Assembly (NCBI GenBank): GCA_029237825.1
Contig: JAQZBQ010000001.1
Location: 310,001 to 374,000, forward strand
Source of the DNA: Bacteroidota bacterium
GTDB lineage: Bacteria > Bacteroidota > Bacteroidia > B-17B0 > Aurantibacillaceae
Reading direction: 5' to 3'
Length of the DNA: 64,000 nucleotides
This document shows positions 44,382-53,716 of this stretch, one piece after another. Below the pieces are notes generated by a model that ran no database searches, had not been told where the DNA came from, and saw only the letters and a list, made by a program, of their open reading frames with translations. The translations under genes and the position numbers were made by a program. Positions within the stretch are counted from its first letter, which is position 1, and each line of letters starts with the position of its first letter.

Positions 44382-45650
44382 TTATTGACCAATAAACGTG
44401 TTTTTGTTTATGATCCCAATAACTTCACCTTTCAATGCCTTTCCTAAAAATCCTGAGTTTTTATTAGACGACACAATTTGAGATTTGGTAAATACGTTGC
44501 TTTTTTCAGGATTAAACAACGTGAGGTTGGCACGCTCCCCTTCCTTTACCTTAACCTCAGGCAGTCCTAGAATGTTTCTGGGATTTGAGGTAAGGACATT
44601 AACCGTTAGTTCGAGTGCAACCTTCTTCTCCATTGCTTTATTTAGAACACCAAAACAACTTTCCAAGCCTATCATTCCGTCATCCGCATGATCAAACTCC
44701 AGATCCTTGCTTTCCACATCCTGAGGTATATGATCACTTACAATAACATCGATCGTTCCGTCAGCAAGGCCCTTTTTTAAAGCCTCAATATCTTCTTTGG
44801 TTCTCAGAGGCGGATTAAGTTTAAAGTTTGTATCAAAACCTTCCAATTCTGAATCGTCTAGCAACAAATTATAAGCAGCTACACCGCAGGAAACATTTAA
44901 TTTTTTTGCTTTCGCTCTTCTTAAAATTTCTACGCTTCCTTTTGTGCTGATGGTAGGTATATGAAGTTTTCCGCCCGCATATTCCAAAACTTGAAGGTTT
45001 CTCTGAAGCATGATTTCTTCAGCAAGGGCCGGCATTCCTTTTAAACCCAATCGCGTTGAAACTGCACCTTCATTCATTAAACCACCATGTGATATCGTTT
45101 TATCATCGCAATGGGTGATAATAAAGCTGCCAATGTTTTTGGCATACTGAAGGGCGCGTAAAATCAAACCGGCATCTTTCACTGCTTTTTTATAATCACC
45201 AAAAGCAACGGCGCCCGATAATTTCATATCATACATTTCTGACAAATCTCTCCCCTCCTGAAGCGCGCTAAGTGTCCCAACCGGAAATACTTCCACTGGA
45301 TTTAACTTTGATTTATTAATGACATAATCGATCTGCCCTTTATTTTGGAGTGGCGGATTTGTTCCACTCATCAGTGCTACACCGGTAAATCCGCCCTTAG
45401 CGGCGGCCTTCAAACCATTTTCCAAAGTCTCTTTGTGCTCAAATCCAGGATCGCAAAAATTAACCTGCATGTCGAACCATCCTGCCGACACGTGTAAATT
45501 CTCACTGCTGATTACCTTCATACCTTTTTCGGGCTGAATTGATTTTCGGATTTGTGTGATCACACCGCGCTCAATAAGTAAATCCATCGTCTTTCCATTA
45601 TAAGGACTTTCAGAATCGATAATGGTAGCTTGCTTGATTAATGCATTCAT
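44382..45650 (-). CDS. dihydroorotase-like protein lacking most metal ligands
   Basis: A 422-residue amidohydrolase of the type I/multifunctional-complex dihydroorotase family (GWFDMQVNFCDPGFEHKET; FDTNFKLNPPLR; VIVSDHIPQ). The family's first metal motif HxH is replaced by Gln62-Val-Asn64 in DMQVNF, and the third His position in HICHVST reads Thr233 (HIPTIST). His180 (ITHCDD) and Asp306 (VSDHIP) remain. Activity as a classical zinc dihydroorotase is therefore doubtful; a structural or regulatory role is possible, like the inactive dihydroorotase subunits that support aspartate carbamoyltransferase in some bacteria. A true PyrC may be elsewhere. It is 97 bases downstream of the BatA gene on the same strand. 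Identity to the family is certain, activity is not. Confidence 0.85.
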   Translation of the reverse strand: MNALIKQATIIDSESPYNGKTMDLLIERGVITQIRKSIQPEKGMKVISSENLHVSAGWFDMQVNFCDPGFEHKETLENGLKAAAKGGFTGVALMSGTNPPLQNKGQIDYVINKSKLNPVEVFPVGTLSALQEGRDLSEMYDMKLSGAVAFGDYKKAVKDAGLILRALQYAKNIGSFIITHCDDKTISHGGLMNEGAVSTRLGLKGMPALAEEIMLQRNLQVLEYAGGKLHIPTISTKGSVEILRRAKAKKLNVSCGVAAYNLLLDDSELEGFDTNFKLNPPLRTKEDIEALKKGLADGTIDVIVSDHIPQDVESKDLEFDHADDGMIGLESCFGVLNKAMEKKVALELTVNVLTSNPRNILGLPEVKVKEGERANLTLFNPEKSNVFTKSQIVSSNKNSGFLGKALKGEVIGIINKNTFIGQ

Positions 45651-45747
45651 CTTTAGATTTTAAAAGAGCAAAACACTCTTTGTTATTAATTTGGTTTGTA
45701 TATAAAGTTGGCCTTTCTCGGGTATTTATCACAAAAATTCAAAGTTG

Positions 45748-47820
45748 TTAATTCCGAAATAGTCTGATAATTAAAATTTCACTGAGTAAAAACAATAAGG
45801 CTAAAATTAAAAACAATTTCCATAATTTTTTATTCCCATCGACTTCCTTTAAAACCTGTTCTAATGAATCGCCGCTTGGTGAAAGAATTCTGATATTGTT
45901 TAATCCCGTTTCATCCAACTGTTGTTGAATCTCGCCAATTGTATGAAATGTCAAATCAGATTCCCTACGGTCAAAATTGAAAGAGAGCATTTTAAGAACT
46001 AGGGTATCGTTTAAAATTTTATAATGTCCTGCTTGTGTGATCTGGCTTTGCGTGAACAGGGTTGTGGCATTTTCAATCACGCGGGATTCGGGGATAATAT
46101 CGAGTTTTGGTTTATTATCTGTAGTCTCGTTTTCATCCTTGATAATATGTAGTGGCTTATCTGTTTCATTAGTAATGTTATTTAAAACTATAGGCTCATT
46201 TACCCCGGTATTGTAATAAATTCGCGTAGGCCTCAAACTTAATATCGACATCTTAATAAGTGTTGGAACAAACAATGCATGTCTCAATAAATTAGTAGCT
46301 GTTTCATCCGATGGTGTCGAAAACAGATATATTTTTCCATTACCAAACCGGTTTAAAGAAATCAAAAAATCACCGTTTTGTAACCTTACCAGAGATTCTG
46401 AACTGTTTCGGGTTGCCTTCACAAATTCAAAATGTTCAAATACTTTCGGAAGATCCATTCGTTGGTCAACCCTCTCAAACACGCCTTCGTACAGGCCTTG
46501 CTCAAAGTTTATTTCCTGTGTTCTTGTATCGGACGAATCCAACCGCAGAACTTGCGGCAGTTGAAGCAGCTTAAATGCATTGTTGTAGGAAGATATATCC
46601 GCATTCTTCGATGGAAAAACAACCAGACTACCACCGTTTGAAACAAATTTCTGAAGTTCGGAAGCCAGACCCGAAGTTAGGTTCGTCAACTCATTTAAAA
46701 CAATGATATGAGATTCCGGAAACAGCCGATAGTCAATCGCAGTTTCATTACTTTCTCCGTATTCAAACAAACTATCACCCTGCATTAATGATCGGAAATT
46801 CCCTGATGTCCGGGTATCCTTTCCATTGATTACAAGGCTCTTTATCGTGGTGTGTGCATCAAAACTAAAATAAAAATCATCATCGTAGGTAATTGGGTCG
46901 TCTTCAATTCTTAAAACGCCTTTATTAATTCCATTTGTTTTTATCGTAAAAGAGAGGCTCACGTCCTTCTTCCCGCCCTCTGAAATATCATAAGAACTGA
47001 GGGACACCTGGGATCCATTGAGAAACAATTTTAATGTCCCATTCACAATCGCTTTTTCACTTTTATTCACAATTGAGGCATGAAGGATCTGATGCGTCCC
47101 AAATTGCTGTACCGGAGATTCAAACCAAACGCTATCAATGAACACGTTATTCGACTCGGAAGCCTCAACAGGAACGAGGTTTACCGCGATTGTGGTATCA
47201 CAATCACTTTTTTTCATGAATCCGGCATTTTTCTGAAAATCACTTAATAGGTAAATCCGCTTATTCCCGCGGTAACTATTTTGCAAAAAATCCTGCTGAC
47301 GTTTTAAAATATCGTTTAACATACGGGAAGCCGATGATATTTTAATTTCATTAAGCTGTTCTAAAAACTCATCTCTTGATAAAAACCGTTGATGCTTTCC
47401 TTCAAAATCGTTGGTAATTAATTGAATTTTATCTTCAGCATCAAGAGAACCCGCAATTTGCGCGGCATATTCTTTTGCATTTTCCAACAAACTTCCTTTA
47501 CGGTTTGTGGATTCCATAGAGTAAGAATTATCCACGTAAATACTTACCGACCTGACTCCTACTTCAGTTTTCGTTGACCCCGGAATGAATGGTTGGGCAA
47601 AAGCGAAAACAAGCGCAGTGATTGCCAAAACACGCATGGCTAATATCAAAAGCTCCTTTAGTTTTGATTTGCTATCGCTTTCCTGTTTAAGTTCTTTTAA
47701 TAAATGAACGTTGGTGAAATATATTTTCTTGTACTTTCTGAAGTTGAAAAGATGAATAATTATAGGGATTGATATAGCGAACAATCCAAATAAAAATGTG
47801 GGAAACAAGAAATTCATCAC
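45748..47820 (-). CDS. BatA/VWA domain membrane protein
   Basis: A 690-residue protein. The BatA opening covers residues 1-85: two hydrophobic helices (FLFPTFLFGLFAISIPIIIHLF and LILAMRVLAITALVFAFA, each abbreviated) around FRKYKKIYFTNVHLLKELK. A von Willebrand A domain follows (about 88-200) with the metal-site DxSxS form in YVDNSYSMES. The middle holds beta-rich and glutamine-amidotransferase-like segments (about 320-430), and a last helix is near 668-686. Such proteins are envelope-anchored and of uncertain function, often in aerotolerance-like gene sets. It precedes the dihydroorotase-like gene. Confidence 0.82.
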   Translation of the reverse strand: MMNFLFPTFLFGLFAISIPIIIHLFNFRKYKKIYFTNVHLLKELKQESDSKSKLKELLILAMRVLAITALVFAFAQPFIPGSTKTEVGVRSVSIYVDNSYSMESTNRKGSLLENAKEYAAQIAGSLDAEDKIQLITNDFEGKHQRFLSRDEFLEQLNEIKISSASRMLNDILKRQQDFLQNSYRGNKRIYLLSDFQKNAGFMKKSDCDTTIAVNLVPVEASESNNVFIDSVWFESPVQQFGTHQILHASIVNKSEKAIVNGTLKLFLNGSQVSLSSYDISEGGKKDVSLSFTIKTNGINKGVLRIEDDPITYDDDFYFSFDAHTTIKSLVINGKDTRTSGNFRSLMQGDSLFEYGESNETAIDYRLFPESHIIVLNELTNLTSGLASELQKFVSNGGSLVVFPSKNADISSYNNAFKLLQLPQVLRLDSSDTRTQEINFEQGLYEGVFERVDQRMDLPKVFEHFEFVKATRNSSESLVRLQNGDFLISLNRFGNGKIYLFSTPSDETATNLLRHALFVPTLIKMSILSLRPTRIYYNTGVNEPIVLNNITNETDKPLHIIKDENETTDNKPKLDIIPESRVIENATTLFTQSQITQAGHYKILNDTLVLKMLSFNFDRRESDLTFHTIGEIQQQLDETGLNNIRILSPSGDSLEQVLKEVDGNKKLWKLFLILALLFLLSEILIIRLFRN

Positions 47821-47950
47821 CTGTAAAAATACATTTTTTTAAGATATGAGGTTTTTAACGAACGATGCGAACAATTTTCACCACTCTTGTTTATTCACCT
47901 TATTACAAAAACTTCACTTTTTTTCTTGCACCCCCCCATTTTTTAATATA

Positions 47951-47958
47951 CTTTTGCC
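47951..47958 (+). promoter_or_regulatory. -7 box of glutamine synthetase with flanking C-tracts
   Basis: TACTTTTG is a perfect TAnnTTTG; a TTG (47926-47928) lies 22 bases upstream as a loose -33. C-tracts CACCCCCCC (47929-47937) and CACCCCCC (47984-47991) lie on both sides of the box within the 185-base gap 47821-48005. Confidence 0.55.
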
Positions 47959-48005
47959 AAAAACATGACATTTTTCAATAACACCCCCCAATAAATTATA
48001 AAATT

Positions 48006-50195
48006 ATGAGCACAAGACGCGTTTTAGCCATGCAGGATGTTGTAAAAAGAACTCCGGTTGAATTCAATAACAACAACCAACAAGTCTCACAATATTATGG
48101 ATCCAATGTATTTGGTTTGGATGCCATGCGTGAATTCCTTTCCGAAGAAGCCTTTAACAGCATTCAAAACTCCATGAATCAGGGAACAATTGTTGAACGA
48201 AAAATGGCAGACCAGGTAGCAGCCTGTATGAAAGCCTGGGCTCAGAGCAAAGGCGTTACTCATTTTACGCATTGGTTTCAGCCTCTTTCCGGTGCAACGG
48301 CTGAAAAACATGATGGCTTTTTTGAACCAATTGAAGGCGGACGTGCGATTGAACGTTTTAGCGGAAATGCGTTAGTTCAGCAAGAACCCGATGCATCCTC
48401 TTTTCCTAACGGTGGTATTAGAAACACTTTTGAAGCCCGTGGTTACACTGCCTGGGACCCAACATCGCCAGCATTCATCTGGGGCGAAACATTATGTATT
48501 CCAACAATCTTTATTTCTTATACAGGAGAATCACTCGATTTTAAAACCCCGCTATTAAAAGCCCTCCATGCTGTGGATAGAGCGGCTACGGATGTGTGTC
48601 AGTACTTCGATAAAAATGTAACCAAAGTTATAGCCACACTTGGTTGGGAGCAGGAATATTTTTTAATTGACTCTGCCTTGTATAATATCCGGTACGATAT
48701 TCACCAAACAGGCAGAACTTTATTTGGCCACGCGGCTGCCAAGGGTCAGCAGTTGGAAGACCACTACTGGGGCTCTATTCCGGAGAGAGTTTCCGCCTAC
48801 ATGCGCGATTTTGAATACGAGGCGCATCTATTGGGAATCCCCGTTCGCACACGGCATAACGAAGTAGCCCCCGCTCAGTTTGAATGCGCACCGGTATTTG
48901 AAGAAACCAATCTGGCCGTTGACCATAATTTATTACTGATGGACGTAATGGAAAAAGTTGCTATCCGCCATAACTTCCGTGTACTAATGCACGAAAAGCC
49001 CTATGCCGGCGTAAACGGAAGCGGCAAACACAATAACTGGAGCTTGGCTACCAATACCGGAAAAAACTTATTATCGCCGGGGAAAACACCGAAAACAAAT
49101 TTACAGTTCCTTACTTTTTTCATTACCACGGTTCGTGCTGTTTATGAGCATGCGGATTTACTGCGTGCTTCCATTGCCTCCGCAAATAACGATCACAGGT
49201 TGGGTGCGAACGAAGCGCCTCCTGCAATCATGTCCGTATTTCTTGGAGAACAGCTTTCTAAAGTGCTCGATGAATTGGAAAAATCGGTGCATTCAGGTAA
49301 AATGAGTCCTGAAGAAAAAACCGCTCTAAAAATGAACATCGGCCGTATTCCTGATATATTATTGGATAACACCGATCGTAACCGAACGTCTCCTTTTGCG
49401 TTTACGGGAAATAAATTTGAATTCAGAGCGGTTGGATCAAGCGCTAACTGTGGCGGGCCGATGACTGTATTGAATGCGATTGTTGCGGATCAACTTGTAG
49501 CATTTAAAAACGAGGTTGACGCGTTGATCAATAAAAAAGTAGAAAAAGATGAAGCCATTTTTCAAATACTTAAAAAATATATAATTGAAAGCAAAAAAAT
49601 CCGATTCGAAGGAAATGGTTATGGCGATGCGTGGAAAGCAGAAGCAAAAAAACGCGGCTTAAATAATATTCCAACTACTCCGGGTGCATTAGAAGCAATG
49701 ATTTCAAAGAAAACATTGAATATGTTTGAATCACAGGGGATTTTAAACCATCGTGAACAGGAAGCAAGATATGAAATCGCACTTGAAACCTATACCAAAA
49801 AAATCCAGATCGAGTCGCGTATCATTGCGGATATGGTAAGCAACCAGATAATTCCTGCAGCGCTCAACTACCAGAAAACCCTGGTAGAGAATGTGCGTGG
49901 GATGAAGGAGATACTTTCTCCCGCTGAGTTTAAAGTCGTTGCTAAAAGCCAATTGGAACTCATCAAAGAAATTTCCGAAAAAGTTACCATCATTAAGACA
50001 GAAGCGGAATTAATGACAGAGGAGCGGAAAAAGGCCAATAAACTGGATAATGCCAAGAAACAAGCTCATGCTTATTGCGAGAAAGTGAAGCCTTATTTTG
50101 AGTCGATGCGTTATAATGTAGATAAACTCGAAGGCATCGTAGATGACGCGACATGGCCTTTACCTAAATATCGCGAAATGCTATATTTAAGATAA
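48006..50195 (+). CDS. glnN: glutamine synthetase type III
   Basis: A 729-residue enzyme of the GSIII class, which is far longer than GSI or GSII and typical of Bacteroidota. Features include the class opening VFGLDAMREFL, the GSIII-specific HWFQPLSGATAEKHDGF, GWEQEYFLID, RHNEVAPAQFE, KPYAGVNGSGKHNNWS (the ammonia/glutamate site region) and NDRTSPFAFTGNKFEFR-like segment read here as DRNRTSPFAFTGNKFEFR. The C-terminal part is helical. It makes glutamine from glutamate, ammonia and ATP. Single gene with its own promoter. Confidence 0.95.
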   Translation: MSTRRVLAMQDVVKRTPVEFNNNNQQVSQYYGSNVFGLDAMREFLSEEAFNSIQNSMNQGTIVERKMADQVAACMKAWAQSKGVTHFTHWFQPLSGATAEKHDGFFEPIEGGRAIERFSGNALVQQEPDASSFPNGGIRNTFEARGYTAWDPTSPAFIWGETLCIPTIFISYTGESLDFKTPLLKALHAVDRAATDVCQYFDKNVTKVIATLGWEQEYFLIDSALYNIRYDIHQTGRTLFGHAAAKGQQLEDHYWGSIPERVSAYMRDFEYEAHLLGIPVRTRHNEVAPAQFECAPVFEETNLAVDHNLLLMDVMEKVAIRHNFRVLMHEKPYAGVNGSGKHNNWSLATNTGKNLLSPGKTPKTNLQFLTFFITTVRAVYEHADLLRASIASANNDHRLGANEAPPAIMSVFLGEQLSKVLDELEKSVHSGKMSPEEKTALKMNIGRIPDILLDNTDRNRTSPFAFTGNKFEFRAVGSSANCGGPMTVLNAIVADQLVAFKNEVDALINKKVEKDEAIFQILKKYIIESKKIRFEGNGYGDAWKAEAKKRGLNNIPTTPGALEAMISKKTLNMFESQGILNHREQEARYEIALETYTKKIQIESRIIADMVSNQIIPAALNYQKTLVENVRGMKEILSPAEFKVVAKSQLELIKEISEKVTIIKTEAELMTEERKKANKLDNAKKQAHAYCEKVKPYFESMRYNVDKLEGIVDDATWPLPKYREMLYLR

Positions 50196-50240
50196 AACCC
50201 AGTAAAACAGCGACGAACTTCCCGTTTTTTCTCAATAAAT

Positions 50241-50271
50241 TTTTGAAGTTTTAAAATAATATATATATTAG
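50241..50271 (+). promoter_or_regulatory. promoter for the OmpA/PorE-like gene
   Basis: TTTTG (50241-50245), 18 bases, then TATATTAG (50264-50271), one mismatch from TAnnTTTG. Leader of about 20 bases before ATG 50296. Confidence 0.5.
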
Positions 50272-50295
50272 CACCTTACAAAGTTTAATTTACCT

Positions 50296-52356
50296 ATGAA
50301 AAACTTAAAAAACCTAGCACTAACCACTTTCGCTATGTTAGCGTTTGTATTTTCTGTAAGCGCTCAGAAAAATTATTTAAAAGATGCTGATGTTGCCTAT
50401 GAAAATCATCAGTATTTTAATGCGATTGAGCTTTATAAGCAAGCTTATACAAAGGTTAAGAAGGCGGATGCTAAGGCGAAAATATTATATAGAACAGGAA
50501 ATTCCTATCATGAAATTAATGATTTAAAAGGTGCTGAGACATATTACAGCAAAGCGATCAAGGCTAAATACCCGGACCCAATTGTTTACCTGAATCTTGC
50601 TGATGTTTTAAAGACTCAACAGCGTTACGAAGAGGCGATTGTAGAATATAACAACTATAAAAAAGAAATGCCGTCTGACCCTCGCGGTGAGAACGGGATT
50701 AAATCCTCTGAGCTAGCTAAACAATGGAAAGATGCTAAGAACACGCCAGAAACCCGCATGAAAGTGGACAACATGGCGTTATTGAATTCCAAAGAGTCGG
50801 ATTTCAGTCCGGCTTATGCAGATAAGAAATTTACTACGCTTATTTTTACTTCTACCCGTCCGGGAGGTCAGGGCGCTATCGACGTGACTACAGGCCAAAA
50901 CCACTCTGACTTATACGAGGCAAAATTAGATAAAAATGGAAAGTGGAGCACTCCGGCACCGTTAGCAAGTACAATCGTATCTAAAATGAACGAGGCATCA
51001 GTAGCGGTTTCTAAAAAAGGCGATGTGATGTTTATGACCCGTTGTCCTGAAGGAAAAAACAAACAATTGAAATGTCAATTGTACGTTTGTAAAAAACAAG
51101 GTCCATCATGGGCTGAACCTGAGTTATTGCCATTCTGCGTTGATTCAATTCCATTTGCACACCCATCAATCTCTGTAAATGGAAAAGTATTGTACTTCAC
51201 ATCAAAATTACCTGGTGGTTATGGCGGAAAAGACATTTGGATGAGTGTTTACGATGATAAAGGTAAAGCCTGGGGTCAACCGGTAAATGCTGGCCCATCC
51301 ATTAACACTCAGGGCGATGAAATGTACCCGTACATAGCTGAAGACGATAAAACACTTTACTTTTCATCAAACTACCACTTAGGCATGGGTGGTTTGGATA
51401 TTTTTAAAGCTGAAAAAGGCGCTGATGGAAAATTCACTAAAGCTCCTGAAAATTTGAAATACCCAATGAATTCTGCCGGAGATGATTTCGGGATCATTTT
51501 CGAAGGTAAAAAAATGAAAGGATATTTCACATCTAACCGTGAAGGTGGAAAAGGAAGTGATGATATTTATTCGTTTATCTTACCTCCATTAAATTTCAAC
51601 TTAACCGGTACTGTAGTTAGTGCCGAAAACAATGAGCCAGTATCGAACGCGCTCATCCATTTAAAAGGTTCAAGTGGTGACATGTATGAATTTAAGACAA
51701 CTGCGGATGGTAAATACAACTTTAAGTTAAAAGAAAATACCTCATATGAAGTTACAGTTGCTACCGATAAGAGTACAATGTCACAAACTTTTAAATTGGG
51801 TTTCCTTGCTAATAAAGACATGGGCAAACTTACAACCGTGGATGAAAATGAATCAAAAGATTTCGTAAAAGATTTCGCACTTACACCGGTGAAAGCTGAA
51901 ATCCGTTTCCCAGCAGTTCAGTACGATTTAGGAAAAGCTACTTTGCGTCCTGAATCGAAAGATTCTTTGAATTTCTTATACCAAACATTAATCGACAATC
52001 CTTCTATTGTTATCGAATTACAAGCACACACGGATAGCCGTGGTAACAATAAAGCAAACCAGGAATTATCTGAAGCGCGTGCAAAATCCTGTGTAGATTA
52101 TTTAAACGTTGAAAAAAAGATTCCATTAGAGCGTCTAAAATCTAAAGGTTGGGGTGAAGAGAAATTGTTAATTAAAGACGCTGTAATTAACAAAGCAAAA
52201 ACAAAAGAAGAAAAAGAAGCATTGCACCAGAAAAACCGTCGTACAGTTTTCCGTATCGTAAACTGGGACTATGTTGATCCAAATGCACCAAAATCGGATA
52301 AGCCTATTTACAAACCTCAGGTAAAAGGTGAAGAAAATTCTGAAGATGTAGAATAA
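50296..52356 (+). CDS. OmpA family protein with TPR, WD40-like and carboxypeptidase-regulatory domains (PorE-like)
   Basis: A 686-residue protein. Signal peptide residues 1-23 (ends FVFSVSAQ). Then TPR-like helices (about 30-150: ADVAYENHQYFNAIELYKQA), a WD40/PD40 propeller (about 165-425: repeated FSSN, YFTSNREGGKGSDDIYS), a carboxypeptidase-regulatory-like Ig fold (about 430-520) and an OmpA C-terminal peptidoglycan-binding domain (about 545-665: QAHTDSRGNN, SEARAKSCVDYL). This domain order matches PorE of the Porphyromonas T9SS, which links the machine to peptidoglycan, and many Bacteroidota paralogues. Whether it is a true T9SS part is inferred. Confidence 0.87.
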   Translation: MKNLKNLALTTFAMLAFVFSVSAQKNYLKDADVAYENHQYFNAIELYKQAYTKVKKADAKAKILYRTGNSYHEINDLKGAETYYSKAIKAKYPDPIVYLNLADVLKTQQRYEEAIVEYNNYKKEMPSDPRGENGIKSSELAKQWKDAKNTPETRMKVDNMALLNSKESDFSPAYADKKFTTLIFTSTRPGGQGAIDVTTGQNHSDLYEAKLDKNGKWSTPAPLASTIVSKMNEASVAVSKKGDVMFMTRCPEGKNKQLKCQLYVCKKQGPSWAEPELLPFCVDSIPFAHPSISVNGKVLYFTSKLPGGYGGKDIWMSVYDDKGKAWGQPVNAGPSINTQGDEMYPYIAEDDKTLYFSSNYHLGMGGLDIFKAEKGADGKFTKAPENLKYPMNSAGDDFGIIFEGKKMKGYFTSNREGGKGSDDIYSFILPPLNFNLTGTVVSAENNEPVSNALIHLKGSSGDMYEFKTTADGKYNFKLKENTSYEVTVATDKSTMSQTFKLGFLANKDMGKLTTVDENESKDFVKDFALTPVKAEIRFPAVQYDLGKATLRPESKDSLNFLYQTLIDNPSIVIELQAHTDSRGNNKANQELSEARAKSCVDYLNVEKKIPLERLKSKGWGEEKLLIKDAVINKAKTKEEKEALHQKNRRTVFRIVNWDYVDPNAPKSDKPIYKPQVKGEENSEDVE

Positions 52357-52374
52357 TTCACTTTAAAAAAATTT

Positions 52375-52406
52375 AAAAAACCCCTTCAGATTTGGAGGGG
52401 TTTTTT
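52375..52406 (+). terminator. rho-independent terminator after the PorE-like gene
   Basis: CCCCT (52381-52385) pairs with AGGGG (52396-52400), flanked by A6 and T6 runs that extend the helix; symmetric, so partly bidirectional. Confidence 0.8.
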
Positions 52407-52486
52407 CTTACATCAATCCCGCAAATAATGTTAATTACAAGGTTAATGTATTAAAAACCTTAATTTTACTGCACAAAAGAATAACC

Positions 52487-52693
52487 GTGAGAGACTTAAT
52501 TTGGACCATTATCGGCCTGTGGATTGTATGGAAAATTTTCAACGCTTTTACCGGTAAGCAAAAATCCCATCATAATCGGCCAGACTTTCAACCTAATAAG
52601 GAAGGAGAACTAAAAGTGAATAAAAATGGTTCAACCAATAACCGTTTTAATCCTGACTGTGCGGAGTATGTAGATTATGAAGAAGTAAAATGA
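52487..52693 (+). CDS. small membrane protein, DUF4834-like
   Basis: A 68-residue protein starting at GTG. One N-terminal helix (LIWTIIGLWIVWKIF) is followed by a charged tail ending EYVDYEEVK, the ending seen in the small DUF4834 proteins of Bacteroidota. Function unknown. The last four bases overlap the next gene (ATGA), so translation is coupled. A possible -7 box TAATTTTA is at 52461-52468. Confidence 0.6.
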   Translation: MRDLIWTIIGLWIVWKIFNAFTGKQKSHHNRPDFQPNKEGELKVNKNGSTNNRFNPDCAEYVDYEEVK

Positions 52694-53268
52694 GAGCCGG
52701 CCTAATTTATATTGTTGTCTTAAACCTAATTTTGACGGTAGGATTTGGCCAGGAAAATCCACCCACAAACGTTCCCCCTGCCCAGAACAATCAATCAACA
52801 CTTTTACCAAAAGATTTTAGCAGCTTTAAAGAACGTTTGTTTTTTGGAGGAAATGTAGGCGCTTGGTTTGGATCTACAACATACCTGAATATTTCTCCGT
52901 TAGTAGGATATAGAGTCACTAAAAAATTCTCGGTAGGCGTTGGGGGCACTTATAACTATTTTAGCCAAACTTATATGAATCAGAAATACACTTCTACAAT
53001 TTATGGAAGTAATGTATTTGCCCGCTATTTAGTCCTTGAAAATGTTTTCGCGCAGGTAGGATGGGACCGCTTAAGTGTTTCCGATTACACCTCACCGATT
53101 CCGAACAGCCGAGTTTGGATACATAATTTATTAGTGGGTGGCGGAGTACGGCAACCATTTTCGGATAAAGGCAGTTTTATAGCTGCAGTATTCTATAACA
53201 TTAATCAAACCCCTTTATCGCCCTACCCCAATCCAATTATTCAGGTTGGATTTAATATTGGAATATAG
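52690..53268 (+). CDS. hypothetical outer-membrane beta-barrel protein
   Basis: A 192-residue protein with a signal peptide (ends VGFGQ, residue 21), a short Pro/Gln/Asn linker, then strands typical of an eight-stranded barrel (FFGGNVGAWFGSTTYLNISP, VGVGGTYNYFSQTY, VFARYLVLENVFAQVGWDRL, each abbreviated), ending in FNIGI. No close family recognised. It is translationally coupled to the preceding small membrane protein. Confidence 0.72.
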   Translation: MRAGLIYIVVLNLILTVGFGQENPPTNVPPAQNNQSTLLPKDFSSFKERLFFGGNVGAWFGSTTYLNISPLVGYRVTKKFSVGVGGTYNYFSQTYMNQKYTSTIYGSNVFARYLVLENVFAQVGWDRLSVSDYTSPIPNSRVWIHNLLVGGGVRQPFSDKGSFIAAVFYNINQTPLSPYPNPIIQVGFNIGI

Positions 53269-53386
53269 TTTATAAGTCAAAAATAATTATCATTTTTGTA
53301 TTCTATTACTCTTGCGTTTGTTTCGAATGTTTTCGAAAAGTATACAAACAGTTGTGGTAAATGCTTAAAAGCTTAGCATTGAATTT

Positions 53387-53467
53387 GCCCAGGTGTTGGA
53401 ATGGTATACAAGTACGCTTGAGGTGCGTATGTCGCAAGACGTGGGAGTTCGAGTCTCCTCCTGGGTA
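53387..53467 (+). tRNA. tRNA-Leu (anticodon GAG)
   Basis: An 81-base tRNA. Acceptor GCCCAGG (53387-53393) pairs with CCTGGGT (53460-53466) with one G-T pair. Anticodon stem TACGC/GCGTA encloses loop TTGAGGT, giving GAG, which reads CUC/CUU. A long variable arm places it in the leucine class. T-arm GGGAG-TTCGAGT-CTCCT is intact. CCA is not encoded. Confidence 0.93.
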
Positions 53468-53472
53468 CAAGC

Positions 53473-53500
53473 AAAACCTCAGTTTAAAACTGAGGTTTTT
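53473..53500 (+). terminator. terminator of tRNA-Leu
   Basis: AAAACCTCAG (53473-53482) pairs with CTGAGGTTTT (53490-53499) and is followed by more T residues: a strong hairpin with U-tract directly after the tRNA. Confidence 0.8.
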
Positions 53501-53512
53501 GTTTTTAACACC

Positions 53513-53614
53513 AAAATCTCTCATTTATTATTTTTGAGATTTTAACACAATACTTAGAAGATAAAAAGTATTGCGTAAAACTATTTTGCTGAACAGGCAT
53601 TTCTGTAAATGCCT
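53513..53614. other. cluster of three short inverted repeats after tRNA-Leu
   Basis: AAAATCTC/GAGATTTT (53513-53520 and 53536-53543), AATACTT/AAGTATT (about 53550-53573) and AGGCATTT/AAATGCCT (53595-53614, loop CTGT) follow one another. None has a terminator-like T-run. The last covers the start of a 35-codon frame. Confidence 0.4.
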
Positions 53615-53716
53615 GATTTCAGCGATTTCAAAGACGATGCAGAAACACGTAAAAAGTTGTTTGACGATTTTAAACTGTTAAACAATGTTCACCGACGTAA
53701 CTTTGAATTAAAATAA
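53609..53716 (+). CDS. possible 35-residue peptide
   Basis: ATG at 53609, stop at 53714-53716; product begins MPDFSDFKDDAETRKKLFDDF and is charged and helical-looking, ending FELK. No ribosome-binding site or family is evident. The downstream lipoprotein promoter overlaps its last codons. It may be a real small protein, a remnant of a lost gene, or chance. Low confidence. Confidence 0.25.
   Translation: MPDFSDFKDDAETRKKLFDDFKLLNNVHRRNFELK
53698..53705 (+). promoter_or_regulatory. -7 box of the lipoprotein gene at 53729
   Basis: TAACTTTG is a perfect TAnnTTTG, 24 bases before the ATG at 53729. No clear -33 element at 19-21 bases. Confidence 0.5.

Noticed and set aside
22086-50276. A shared AGCACCTT string downstream of possible -7 elements at about 22092 and 50270
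   Set aside because: Only two copies, short, and the first -7 box is poor; it is also not the CIRCE element, which it partly resembles.
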